Source: Avibacterium endocarditidis
Lineage (GTDB): Bacteria > Pseudomonadota > Gammaproteobacteria > Enterobacterales > Pasteurellaceae
Direction: 5' to 3'
Assembly: GCF_002921145.1 (NCBI RefSeq)
Contig: NZ_PQVI01000016.1
Coordinates: 1-47,611, forward strand
DNA length: 47,611 nucleotides
Shown: piece by piece, positions 20,390-29,546 of the stretch
How the letters are laid out: each line of letters starts with the position of its first letter
Numbering within the stretch: position 1 is the stretch's first letter
Position numbers and translations under genes: made by a program
Notes under the pieces: generated by a model
The model's database searches: none
What the model saw: only the letters and a program-made list of their open reading frames with translations
What the model was told of the DNA's origin: nothing

Positions 20390-20974
20390 ATGTTAGATAA
20401 AATAAAAGATCTTTACAGCGAAAGCATACAAACCCAGATTTCTGCTTCGAGCTTATTGCCTAATGCCATTTTTCAAGCGGTGCAAAACATTGTCGCTTGC
20501 CTATTGCGTGGCAATAAAATTATCGTCTGTGGGCAAGGGCGCTCTTATGCCAATGCGCAATTTCTGGTGGCGAATTTGCTCAATCGCTATGAGCTAGAAA
20601 GACCGAGCTTTCCTTCCGTGTTATTAAGTTTGGATAACGCCATTGGATCAGCGATTATTGCCGATCGCCCCAAGCAACAATTCTACCAACGCCAATTCAA
20701 TGCGGTGGCACAACAAGGGGATCTGTTGATAGTGTTCTCCCCTTTTGGTAATGAAGAAATGGTGCTAAATACAATTAATTCTGCACTAAATAAAGAAATT
20801 AGTGTCATAGCATTAACGGGAGCAAATAACGATCATATTCAAGGCTTTCTCACCGAACAGGATTTGGAAATCACCGCCCCCACGGTAAAAGAAAGCCGTA
20901 TTTTGGAGCATCACCTATTTATTATTAATACGATTTGTGAGTTAATTGATCATTCTCTTTTTTCTCATTCATAG
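20390..20974 (+). CDS. diaA: DnaA initiator-associating protein DiaA
   Basis: 194-residue SIS-domain protein. NKIIVCGQGRSYANAQFLVA, LDNAIGSAIIADRPKQQFYQ, GDLLIVFSPFGN and SVIALTGANNDHIQGFL are SIS phosphosugar-isomerase-like features; the catalytic residues of GmhA are not conserved, which is usual for DiaA. In E. coli it binds DnaA and promotes timely initiation of replication. Genomic position between yraN and dolP supports DiaA over GmhA. Confidence 0.92.
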   Translation: MLDKIKDLYSESIQTQISASSLLPNAIFQAVQNIVACLLRGNKIIVCGQGRSYANAQFLVANLLNRYELERPSFPSVLLSLDNAIGSAIIADRPKQQFYQRQFNAVAQQGDLLIVFSPFGNEEMVLNTINSALNKEISVIALTGANNDHIQGFLTEQDLEITAPTVKESRILEHHLFIINTICELIDHSLFSHS

Positions 20975-21013
20975 ATCTCAACCCTTTATAGATAATCAAA
21001 AGGAGTACAACTA

Positions 21014-21611
21014 ATGAAAACAAGGAATTTAAAAAAAATAAGCCCTTATTCTCGGCACTACATTTGTTCTACAAGGCTGTGTTAGCGCCACAGTGGCAGG
21101 CATTGTTGGGGCAACAGCTGTTGCAACCAAAGTTGCCACCGATCCAAGAACAGTAGGAACACAGGTTGATGACGAAACCCTTGAAGAAAAAAAAGTTTTA
21201 CACGCCATTAATAAAGATCAACAACTGGATAGCGAAGCTCGCATCAATGTGGTTTCATATAGCGGAAGAATTTTACTTATTGGGCAAGTACCAAATGAAA
21301 GTTTAAAAGAAATTGCTACAGGGCTTGCTAAAGGCATCGATAACGTTTCCGAAGTTTATAACGAACTGCGTGTAGGCTCACCAATCTCCCTTGGACAAAT
21401 CAGCAAAGACAGCTGGATCACCACCCAAATCAAATCCAAACTCTTCGTCAATTCAGGCGTGAAATCCACAGATGTAAAAGTGATCACCGAAAATGGCGAA
21501 GTATTCCTAATGGGCAACCTCACCCAACAACAAGCCGATGCTGCCACTGAAGTTGCAAGAAATGTTTCGGGCGTAGTAAAAGTGGTGAAAGTGTTTAAAT
21601 ACTTGAATTAA
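21014..21611 (+). CDS. dolP: Dual-BON-domain outer-membrane lipoprotein DolP (YraP), frameshifted
   Basis: Lipoprotein for outer-membrane integrity. ATG 21014 follows AAAGGAG; the first codons encode a basic start (MKTRNLKKIS), then a frame change near 21038–21045 is needed to read ALILGTTFVLQGCVSATVAG, whose LQGC is the lipobox. From there the frame is clean to 21611. Two BON domains follow, about residues 40–115 (INVVSYSGRILLIGQVPNES) and 120–195 (VKVITENGEVFLMGNLTQQQ). Reconstructed length is about 198 residues. It ends the lpoA cluster as in H. influenzae. Confidence 0.92.
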
Positions 21612-21620
21612 TCTAATAAT

Positions 21621-21675
21621 AAGTGCGGTGCTTTTTTTGTAATATTTTCTTAAAATAAAAATACACACCGCACTT
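21621..21675. terminator. Uptake-signal inverted pair between dolP and oppF
   Basis: AAGTGCGGTG (21621–21630) and CACCGCACTT (21666–21675) form a 10-bp stem with a 35-nt A/T-rich loop, between two convergent genes. Terminators built from two opposed uptake signals are common in this family. Confidence 0.7.
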
Positions 21676-21692
21676 TATTTTTATACTTTTGC

Positions 21693-22669
21693 TCAAACCT
21701 TAAAACAAGCCACTAAATGCTGTTCATTTCCTTCCAAGCGTGGTTTGCTGAGTGTACATTCAGTGTCTGCAATGGGACAACGAGTACGGAACACGCAGCC
21801 TGAAGGCGGATTGATTGGCGAAGGGAGATCTCCTTCTAATAGCTGAATTTTTTTGCTTCGCTCTAAATCAGGATCGGGAATTGGCACGGCTGACATTAAG
21901 GCTTTGGTGTAAGGGTGTTTGGTTTCGTGATACACCTTATCATAAGTACCAAGCTCTACTGCATTGCCCAAATACATCACCAATACGCGATCGGAAATGT
22001 GTTTAACCACAGCAAGATCATGTGCGATAAAAATCAGCGATAAGCCCATTTCTTTTGTAAGGATTTTAACAAATTCACTACTTGCGCTTGAATGGATACG
22101 TCCAACGCTGAAACGGGTTCATCGCAAATAATTAATTTTGGCTCAATAATCAAGGCGCGTGCAATGCCAATCCGCTGGCATTGTCCACCTGAAAATTCGT
22201 GCGGATAGCGGTTGATCAAATTTGGCAATAAGCCCACTTTTAGCATCATTGCTTGCACGCGATCTTTGACTTCTTGCGCCGATAAATGGGGAAAATAAAT
22301 TTTCAGTGGTTCAGCAATAATATTTCCAATGGTCATTCGCGGATTGAGTGATGCCAAGGGATCTTGGAAAATCATCTGAATATCTTTACGCGTATCGTGC
22401 CACTGCTTTTCAGATTGCTGGCTGAGATCTTTACCTAGCCATAAAATATTGCCGCCTGCGGCTTTCACTAAGCCAATAATCGAACGAGCAAGGGTAGATT
22501 TTCCGCAACCAGACTCCCCTACCACGCCCAAGGTTTCCCCTTCATACAATTTAAAGGAAACGTGGTTTACTGCGTGCAAGGTTTGTTTTTTCTTAAATAA
22601 AAAGCCTTCGTTGCTTTGTACTTTGAAATGTACGCTCAGATCTTCAACTTCTAATAATAATTTTTTCAT
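21693..22669 (-). CDS. oppF: Oligopeptide ABC transporter ATP-binding protein OppF, frameshifted
   Basis: One of the two ATPases of the oligopeptide importer. Walker [11 protein letters not shown]-loop [14 protein letters not shown], signature [10 protein letters not shown] and Walker [14 protein letters not shown] are in the first part. The reading breaks at about 22051–22056, where four A stand in place of five (LQKEMGLSL expected); the next frame carries the switch His in FIAHDLAVV and the OppF C-terminal Cys-rich motif [15 protein letters not shown]. Reconstructed length is about 325 residues. It is the last gene of oppABCDF. Confidence 0.94.
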
Positions 22670-22670
22670 C

Positions 22671-23660
22671 TTAATTCCCCCTTACCAGCTGGCTTGGCTC
22701 AATAAAACAAGCACGCAAGCGGTTTGGCGCAAATTGTTCCAATGGCGGACTGTTTTGGCATTGTTCCGTTGCAAATTGGCAACGTGGGCTAAATGGACAG
22801 CCCGTTGGCAAATGCAATAAATTAGGTGGATTGCCGGGAATGGTTAAGAGTTTATCTTCTTCAGAATCCAAACGTGGCACGGCGTTGATCAAACCAATGG
22901 AATAAGGGTGAGTTGGCTGATAGAAAATATCTTTCGCTGAGCCATATTCCATCGTTCTTCCCGCATACATCACCAGCACCTGATCGCAGCTCCCAGCCAC
23001 CACGCCAAGATCGTGCGTAATCATAATAATTGCTGTATTAAACTCGTGTTTTAACTCATTTAACAGCGTCATTATCTGTGCTTGTACAGTTACATCTAAG
23101 GCGGTGGTTGGTTCATCAGCAATTAATAATTTTGGACGACATAATAATGCCATTGCAATCATCACACGCTGACGCATTCCGCCAGAAAATTCGTGCGGAT
23201 ACATTGCCATTCGCTTGCGTGCTTCTGGCATTTTCACCGCATCAAGCATTTTTACGGATTCTTCAAAGGCTTGTTTGCGATCAAAACCTTTATGCAACAT
23301 TAATACTTCCATTAACTGTTCGCCAATTTTCATATAAGGATTGAGCGAAGTCATTGGATCTTGGAAAATCATCGCAATTTGCTCCGCTCTTAGGCGGTTT
23401 AATTGTGATGGCGATAAGCCTAAAATCTCTTCACCATTAAAACGGGCTGAGCCTGAAGTGCGTCCGTTATCAGCTAATAGTCCCATCAAAGCAAACGCGG
23501 TTTGCGATTTTCCTGAACCTGATTCACCAACAATGCCTAAGGTTTCACCAGCATTAAGGCTAAAGGTTAAGTTGTTTACTGCAGTAACCTCGCCGTCTGG
23601 CGTTTTAAAGGTTACTCTTAAATCTTGAACATCAAGGAGAGGGTGTTTTTCGTTTTTCAT
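22671..23660 (-). CDS. oppD: Oligopeptide ABC transporter ATP-binding protein OppD
   Basis: 329-residue ATPase. Walker [11 protein letters not shown]-loop [14 protein letters not shown], signature [10 protein letters not shown], Walker [14 protein letters not shown], switch His in MITHDLGVV. The C-terminal [16 protein letters not shown] is the Cys motif that binds a Fe-S cluster in the related DppD/OppD proteins. It ends 1 nt before the oppF start and begins 9 nt after oppC. Confidence 0.96.
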   Translation of the reverse strand: MKNEKHPLLDVQDLRVTFKTPDGEVTAVNNLTFSLNAGETLGIVGESGSGKSQTAFALMGLLADNGRTSGSARFNGEEILGLSPSQLNRLRAEQIAMIFQDPMTSLNPYMKIGEQLMEVLMLHKGFDRKQAFEESVKMLDAVKMPEARKRMAMYPHEFSGGMRQRVMIAMALLCRPKLLIADEPTTALDVTVQAQIMTLLNELKHEFNTAIIMITHDLGVVAGSCDQVLVMYAGRTMEYGSAKDIFYQPTHPYSIGLINAVPRLDSEEDKLLTIPGNPPNLLHLPTGCPFSPRCQFATEQCQNSPPLEQFAPNRLRACFIEPSQLVRGN

Positions 23661-23669
23661 TTTCTCACC

Positions 23670-24551
23670 TTATCGATCTTTCGGATCAAGCGCATCACGC
23701 AAGCCATCACCAATAAAATTAAAACAAAATAGGGTTACCACAAGGAACAATGCGGGGAAAATAAGTAACCAAGGCGCGGCTTCCATTGAGTTTGCCCCAT
23801 CATTTAGTAATGCGCCCCAACTACTAAGCGGTTCTTGTGTACCTAATCCTAAGAAACTTAAAAAAGATTCAAACAAGATCATTCCCGGCACGAGCAAGGA
23901 GGCATAAACCACCACAACACCTAATACGTTCGGCACAATATGTCTCCAAACAATTTGACTTGGTGAAACACCACATACAATGGCTGCTTCGATAAATTCT
24001 TTCCGTTTAAGGCTTAGGGTTTGCCCACGCACGATACGCGCCATATCCAGCCAAGACACCATGCCAATTGCCACGAAAATAAGCAAAATATTTTGCCCAA
24101 AAAATGTAACCAATAGGATCACAAAGAACATAAACGGGAAAGAATATAAGATCTCTAAAATACGCATTAAAATCGCATCGGTTTTGCCGCCCACATAGCC
24201 TGCGGTTGCGCCATAAAGCGTGCCAACTAAAACGGCGATAAACGCCCCTGCGATCCCAACTAATAAGGAAATACGTCCACCAATGGCAAGCCGAACCAGA
24301 AGATCTCGCCCTAAGCCGTCTGTGCCTAAATAGTGCATTGATTCAAAATCTGGCGGTGAAGACATCATTGCCCAATCGGTATCATCATAGCTAAAGGGCA
24401 TCAACATTGGTGCAAAGGTTACAAAAAGCAAAATGAGAAATAACACGAAAAGGCTCACCACCGCCGCTTTATTGCGGAAAAAACGGCGTCTGGCATCTTG
24501 CCATAAACTGCGCCCTTCGACTTTGTCTAATTGCTCCCCCAATTTTTCCAT
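23670..24551 (-). CDS. oppC: Oligopeptide ABC transporter permease OppC
   Basis: 293-residue inner-membrane permease. VEGRSLWQDARRRFFRNKAA at about residue 12 matches the OppC N-terminus, six helices follow, and the EAA loop motif is EAAIVCGVSPSQIVWRHIVP. The start is uncertain. ATG 24551 has no good ribosome site. Upstream there is GGAG followed by another ATG in a different frame, and a one-base A insertion near 24561 would extend the frame with NDKKQKKIKALMEK. A frameshift close to the true start is therefore possible. Gene order is standard. Confidence 0.92.
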   Translation of the reverse strand: MEKLGEQLDKVEGRSLWQDARRRFFRNKAAVVSLFVLFLILLFVTFAPMLMPFSYDDTDWAMMSSPPDFESMHYLGTDGLGRDLLVRLAIGGRISLLVGIAGAFIAVLVGTLYGATAGYVGGKTDAILMRILEILYSFPFMFFVILLVTFFGQNILLIFVAIGMVSWLDMARIVRGQTLSLKRKEFIEAAIVCGVSPSQIVWRHIVPNVLGVVVVYASLLVPGMILFESFLSFLGLGTQEPLSSWGALLNDGANSMEAAPWLLIFPALFLVVTLFCFNFIGDGLRDALDPKDR

Positions 24552-24595
24552 TAGTGCTTGATTTTCTTTTGTTTTTTATCATTGTCTGCACTCCA

Positions 24596-25516
24596 TTAAT
24601 AACGAATTTTCGGGTCAATCACGGCATAAAGAATATCTACAATGGCATTGAACACAATGGTTAATGTGCCAACCAAAATAGTTAAACTTAGCACTAAGGA
24701 ATAATCACGATTTAGCGCACCATTCACGAAAAGCTGCCCAATTCCTGGTAACACGAAAATACTTTCAATCACCATAGAGCCGGTAATAATTCCCACAAAA
24801 GCAGGCCCCATATAAGAAATGACAGGCAACAGTGCTGGGCGTAACGCGTGTTTCAAAATAATTCGCGACATTGGCAGCCCTTTTGCTTTCGCCGTGCGAA
24901 TAAAATTAGAATGCAAGACTTCGATCATTGAGCTACGCATAATCCGCGCAATACTAGCAATATAAGAAAGGGAAAGGGCAATCATTGGTAAAATCATATT
25001 GGTCAGCTGCCCGCCTTCCCAACCGCCTGATGGCAGCCATTTTAAGGTAATAGAAAAAATCAGCACCAACAACGGGGCGACCACAAAACTGGGGACAACA
25101 ATTCCCGTCATCGCAAAGGTCATTATCAAATAATCTAGCCACTTATTTTGTTTCAACGCGGCGATAACGCCTGCGGAAATCCCACATACTAAGGCAATCA
25201 AAAAGGCTGAAAACCCTAATTTTAACGATACAGGGAAAGATTGCGCGACAAGCTGGTTTACGCTGTAATCTTTATATTTGAACGAAGGCCCGAAATCACC
25301 GTGCGCCAAATCTTTCAAGTAAATGCCATATTGCACCATTAATGGTTCATTCAAATGGTATTTTGCTTCAATATTGGCGATGACTTCTGGTGGGTAATTT
25401 TTTTCACTGGAAAATGGACTCCCCGGGGCAAGTCGCATCATAAAAAAAGAAACGGTGATTAAAATAAATAAGGTTGGGATCGCCTCTAAAATACGGCGAA
25501 AAATTAATTTAAGCAT
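24596..25516 (-). CDS. oppB: Oligopeptide ABC transporter permease OppB
   Basis: 306-residue permease with six predicted helices. MLKLIFRRILEAIPTLFILI is the typical OppB/DppB start, ending PGSPFSSEK in the first periplasmic loop; the EAA loop is FIRTAKAKGLPMSRIILKHA. It is separated from oppA by a hairpin (25549–25583). Confidence 0.96.
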   Translation of the reverse strand: MLKLIFRRILEAIPTLFILITVSFFMMRLAPGSPFSSEKNYPPEVIANIEAKYHLNEPLMVQYGIYLKDLAHGDFGPSFKYKDYSVNQLVAQSFPVSLKLGFSAFLIALVCGISAGVIAALKQNKWLDYLIMTFAMTGIVVPSFVVAPLLVLIFSITLKWLPSGGWEGGQLTNMILPMIALSLSYIASIARIMRSSMIEVLHSNFIRTAKAKGLPMSRIILKHALRPALLPVISYMGPAFVGIITGSMVIESIFVLPGIGQLFVNGALNRDYSLVLSLTILVGTLTIVFNAIVDILYAVIDPKIRY

Positions 25517-25548
25517 AAAATTATTCCCACAAAAAATTTAGAAAAAAC

Positions 25549-25583
25549 ACCCGCACTTTTCTTAAAATGCCAAAAGTGCGGGT
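25549..25583 (-). terminator. oppA–oppB intercistronic hairpin (attenuator)
   Basis: Perfect 12-bp stem ACCCGCACTTTT / AAAAGTGCGGGT (25549–25560 and 25572–25583) with an 11-nt loop in the gap between oppA and oppB. It is a degenerate uptake-signal pair (AAGTGCGGG rather than AAGTGCGGT). On the - strand there is no long T run after it, so partial termination or protection of oppA mRNA from decay is likely, making the binding protein more abundant than the permease. Confidence 0.75.
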
Positions 25584-25591
25584 AAAAAAGA

Positions 25592-27232
25592 TTAATGTTT
25601 AATGATATAAACGTCTTTTAAATAATAGTTTTGTGCTGGGTGCGCATAAGCAAAGCCTTTCACCCAAGGTTTAATTAAACGCGGTTGAACATAGTGATAA
25701 ACTGGCACCATTGCGGTATCCGCATCTAACAATCCTTCTGCTTTGGCATACACTTCTGCACGCTCATCATCGCTTTGCGCTTTGAATGAAGAATCAATCA
25801 AGGCATCATAAGCTGGATTTTTATAGAATGCAGTGTTGTTCGCACTATTGGATAAATAATAGTTCAAGAATGTGCTGGCTTCATTATAATCCGCACACCA
25901 ACCTGCACGCGCCACATCAAAGTTGCCTTGATGACGCGTATCTAAGTAGGTTTTCCACTCTTGATTCTCCAAGGTGATATTCACCACGCCTTGTAAATTT
26001 TTCTTCCAAATGGACTGCGCGGCACTCGCCAATTTTTTGTGGTTATCAGAGGTGTTATATAACAATTTGAAATTTAACGGGTGAGATTTATCAAAGCCCG
26101 CTTCTTTCAACAATTTAAGCGCTTCTTGATTACGCTGATCTTGCGTCCAATTTGCCCACTCAGGGTTAGTCATTTTCTCAGCCCCATTGATAAATGGCGG
26201 GGTGAAAATATAAGCGGGTTTTTGCCCTTGTTGTAACACTTTATTTGTTAAAATTTCACGTTCTAAGGCCAAAGATAAGGCTCTACGCACTTTTGGATTA
26301 TCAAACGGTGCTTTTGCCGTATTGATTTCGTAAAGATAAGTACAAAGTTGCGGCGCGTGATAAAGCTCATCGCCTAATTCTTTTTTCACTTTGCCATATA
26401 ATTCAATTGGAATTTCTTTCCCTGTAATATCTTCATCGCCTGCACGATAACGCGCCACATCTGTTGATGAAGATTCGATAGGCAATAACACTACTTTATC
26501 CAACACGGTGCGCGCGTTGTCCCAATAATTCGGATTGCGCTCTAACACGGCTTTTTCGTTTACAACTGCAGATTTCAGCACAAATGCCCCGTTACCTACG
26601 AGATTACCTGGTTTCGTCCAGTTATCACCAAATTGCTCTACCACTTTTTTATTTACTGGCGCTAACACATAATGCTCAACCAATTTATCAACATAAGGCA
26701 CAGATTCGGTTAAATGTAACACTAACGTATGATCGTCTTTGGCTTCAACACCGAGATCAGTAACAGGAAGTTTGCCTGCGGTAACTTGATCCGCATTTTT
26801 CAATTTCACAAATTCTAAGAAGCTTGCATAAGGTGCTGCCGTTTTCGGATCGGCTAAACGCTGCCACGCATAAACGAAATCACCTGCCACAACAGGATCA
26901 CCATTTGACCATTTAGCATCAGGGCGAAGGTGGAATGTCCAGGTTTTGGAATCTGGGCTATGTTCCCAAGAGGTCGCCGCCCCGGGAATAATATGCCCTT
27001 TCGGATCAGAAGTCACTAAGGTTTCAAACAACTGACGCGCATAATAACTTTCTACATCGCCTTCCATTTTTTGTGGATCAAGGGTGGCAGGGTTAGAACT
27101 AATATTCCAAGTTAATTCTTGCTTGTCAGCCAACTGTGTCCCAGCGGGTACCTCAGCCGCCATTGCCGACCCCACAGAAAGGGATAACCCTAAAACGGCA
27201 GATAAAAGTGTTTTTTTGAATGACGTGTGCAT
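25592..27232 (-). CDS. oppA: Periplasmic oligopeptide-binding protein OppA
   Basis: 546-residue SBP family 5 protein with a signal peptide (about residues 1–25, KKTLLSAVLGLSLSVGSAMA, cut before AEVPAG). SNPATLDPQKMEGDVESYYA, WSNGDPVVAGDFVYAWQRLA and NPNYWDNART are hallmarks of OppA/MppA. It captures peptides for OppBCDF; in H. influenzae OppA homologues can also bind haem, which is not decided here. The ribosome site AGGAGG is strong, 5 nt before ATG 27232. It is the first gene of the operon. Confidence 0.96.
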   Translation of the reverse strand: MHTSFKKTLLSAVLGLSLSVGSAMAAEVPAGTQLADKQELTWNISSNPATLDPQKMEGDVESYYARQLFETLVTSDPKGHIIPGAATSWEHSPDSKTWTFHLRPDAKWSNGDPVVAGDFVYAWQRLADPKTAAPYASFLEFVKLKNADQVTAGKLPVTDLGVEAKDDHTLVLHLTESVPYVDKLVEHYVLAPVNKKVVEQFGDNWTKPGNLVGNGAFVLKSAVVNEKAVLERNPNYWDNARTVLDKVVLLPIESSSTDVARYRAGDEDITGKEIPIELYGKVKKELGDELYHAPQLCTYLYEINTAKAPFDNPKVRRALSLALEREILTNKVLQQGQKPAYIFTPPFINGAEKMTNPEWANWTQDQRNQEALKLLKEAGFDKSHPLNFKLLYNTSDNHKKLASAAQSIWKKNLQGVVNITLENQEWKTYLDTRHQGNFDVARAGWCADYNEASTFLNYYLSNSANNTAFYKNPAYDALIDSSFKAQSDDERAEVYAKAEGLLDADTAMVPVYHYVQPRLIKPWVKGFAYAHPAQNYYLKDVYIIKH

Positions 27233-27430
27233 CTTTTCCTCCTAGATTGTTTTTATAAAATGGCTTTTATTAATAAAGGAATTTTCCAAGGTTGTAAATA
27301 AGAAATTGCGAAATCATCAGGAATTTTCTCTCTCTTTCCTAATCGCAACAGTTGATTTACAAAAAATAGACAAAAAAGCACCGCACTTTTGTTTTAATTG
27401 GGCTGAATAATGTCACTAATAGTGCATAAA

Positions 27431-27459
27431 AAAGCTGACTTCATACTGAAATCAGCTTT
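27431..27459 (-). terminator. Terminator of ggt
   Basis: AAAGCTGA and TTCA pair with TGAA and TCAGCTTT around a 3-nt loop, with single bulged bases; on the - strand the hairpin is followed by a T run (TTTTTTATG). It lies directly after the ggt stop at 27481. The rest of the 248-bp gap before oppA has an uptake signal at 27380–27388. Confidence 0.85.
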
Positions 27460-27480
27460 ATCGGTTAAATTACAAAAGGA

Positions 27481-29241
27481 TTAATATCCCATCGCTGCGC
27501 CATCTGGATTACGCGGATCTGAAGCGCCATAAAATCCGCCTTCGGTTACTTGAACAACTTGTTCACGTCCCATTGTCGCTTTTGTCACGACATCGTAACC
27601 TTTTTGTTTAAGCAGCTCGATGGTGTCTGGGCTAATGCCTTCTTCAATGCGTAGCTGATCAGGTTGCCATTGGTGATGAACACGCGGAACAGTAATCGCT
27701 TCAGCAGGATTCATTCCATAATCAATCACATTTGTAATACTTTGTAATACAGTTGTAATAATTCTCGCCCCACCCGGTGTGCCTGTAACTAACCAAGGCT
27801 TACCCTCTTTTAATAGAATAGTTGGCGTCATTGAAGATAATGGACGTTTTCCTGCTTGGATCGCGTTTGCATCGCCACCAATCAAACCAAATGCGTTAGG
27901 TACGCCAGGTTTTGCAGAAAAATCGTCCATTTCATTATTTAATAAAATACCTGTTCCTTCCGCCACAATACCTGAGCCAAAATTGAGATTGAGCGTATAA
28001 GTTACAGCTACCGCATTTCCATCTTTATCCATAATTGAATAGTGGGTTGTTTGATCACTTTCATAAGGGATTGGATTGCCTTCTTTAATCTCTGTTGCTG
28101 GCGTTGATTTTTCTGGATTAATTTTTTTCACTAACTCATCGGCATAAGCCTTTGACGTAATTCCCGCGACAGGCACTTTAACAAAATCGGGATCTCCGAG
28201 ATAAGTCGCACGATCCGCATAAGCCAATTTCATCGCTTCGGCATAGTGATGAATGGATTTGGCACTATTAAAACCAAATTCTTTCATTGGATAATGCGAT
28301 AAAATATTCAGCAACTGAACCAAATGTACCCCACCAGAACTTGGCGGTGGCATTGTTACCACTTTATAACCACGATATTCTCCCACGATTGGCTTACGAA
28401 TTACTGCTTTATAATTTTTCAGATCATCAAGGCTAATTAAACCGCCGTGCTTTTCCATTTCTTGCACGATTTTTTGTGCAATTTCACCTTCATAAAAAGC
28501 AGATTTTCCTTCTTTGGCAATAAGACGTAACGAATTGGCTAAATCTTGCTGAACTAAATTATCACCAAAGGTAAGTGGCTGATCTTGATTAAAAAAGATT
28601 GCTTTCGTGCTTTGCCACTTGGCTAAATTCTCTTTTTCAATTTCTAAAGTTGCTGCTAAAGTTGGACTAATCGCAAAACCTTGCTCGGCTAATTTAATTG
28701 CTGGCGCAATCACTTGCTCACGAGATAAGGATCCCCATTTTTCTAATGCTAGCAGTAAACCCGCAACCGTTCCTGGTACACCCACAGCGGAATGAGTAAA
28801 CAACGATTTCCCATCAACCAGATCACCTTTTTCATCTAAATACATATCTCGGTGTGCTTTTTGTGGTGCCATTTCTCTGAAATCGATGGTTATATTTTCA
28901 CCGCTTTTGGCATCATGCAACACCATAAAACCGCCGCCACCTATATTACCGGCATTTGGTAGTACTACAGCTAAAGCAAATCCCACTGCAACCGCCGCAT
29001 CAATGGCATTTCCCCCCTGACGTAAAATATCCAAACCAACTTGCGTTGCTAAATGTTGCTCTGTTGCTACCATTCCATTTTTTGCATATACAGGGTGGAA
29101 AATGTCCTTACTCTGATCATAGCGTTGAGCCGCTAAGATAGACTGTTGGGTTGCTTCTGTGGAATATGCTGGCAAAGAAACCATAGATAAAGAAAAAGGA
29201 ATCGCTAACAATGTAGCGAGAAGAGATTTACGAAAATGCAT
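27481..29241 (-). CDS. ggt: Gamma-glutamyltransferase (periplasmic)
   Basis: 586-residue Ntn-hydrolase precursor that cleaves glutathione and other gamma-glutamyl compounds. A signal peptide covers about residues 1–28 (LLATLLAIPFSLSMVSLPAY). The large subunit has GGNAIDAAVAVGFALAVV, GNIGGGGFMVLHD and IDFREMAPQKA, with the gamma-glutamyl-binding Arg. Self-cleavage is expected before the Thr in ESDQTTHYSIMDKDGNAVAV, creating the N-terminal nucleophile of the small subunit. GTPGGARIITTVLQ is the usual C-terminal motif. Length matches E. coli Ggt. The gene is intact. With OppABCDF beside it, peptide and glutathione salvage is a possible shared theme, but they are separate transcription units. Confidence 0.96.
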   Translation of the reverse strand: MHFRKSLLATLLAIPFSLSMVSLPAYSTEATQQSILAAQRYDQSKDIFHPVYAKNGMVATEQHLATQVGLDILRQGGNAIDAAVAVGFALAVVLPNAGNIGGGGFMVLHDAKSGENITIDFREMAPQKAHRDMYLDEKGDLVDGKSLFTHSAVGVPGTVAGLLLALEKWGSLSREQVIAPAIKLAEQGFAISPTLAATLEIEKENLAKWQSTKAIFFNQDQPLTFGDNLVQQDLANSLRLIAKEGKSAFYEGEIAQKIVQEMEKHGGLISLDDLKNYKAVIRKPIVGEYRGYKVVTMPPPSSGGVHLVQLLNILSHYPMKEFGFNSAKSIHHYAEAMKLAYADRATYLGDPDFVKVPVAGITSKAYADELVKKINPEKSTPATEIKEGNPIPYESDQTTHYSIMDKDGNAVAVTYTLNLNFGSGIVAEGTGILLNNEMDDFSAKPGVPNAFGLIGGDANAIQAGKRPLSSMTPTILLKEGKPWLVTGTPGGARIITTVLQSITNVIDYGMNPAEAITVPRVHHQWQPDQLRIEEGISPDTIELLKQKGYDVVTKATMGREQVVQVTEGGFYGASDPRNPDGAAMGY

Positions 29242-29447
29242 AATGTGTTACCTTCCTGATAGTTATAATTTATAAAGATAGCTAGATTAATGAACAACCT
29301 TCTGTTCACCAATCCCAATCAAAAAACCAAGCAAACTCTCATCATATAGAAAAATTTCACTCTATTTTTTGATTGCATCTATTTTTTAACAAAAGATAAC
29401 AATCCATCAATCATTTAATGATTATATTTAAGATATCAAAATTACAT

Positions 29448-29525
29448 AAAAGCACCGCACTTTTGTTTTTACACATAAGAGTACACATAGAACAGACTGA
29501 GTATAAAACAAAGAGCGGTGCTTTT
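29448..29525 (-). terminator. Uptake-signal based terminator of uvrD
   Basis: AAAAGCACCGCACTTTTG (29448–29465) is complementary to CAAAGAGCGGTGCTTTT (29509–29525) with one mismatch, around a loop of 43 nt. It follows uvrD, which ends at 29547. The remainder of the ggt–uvrD gap (29242–29447) is A/T-rich; I see no further gene in it, only the likely ggt promoter region. Confidence 0.65.
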
Positions 29526-29546
29526 CGCTTAATTTTTTATTTAGGT

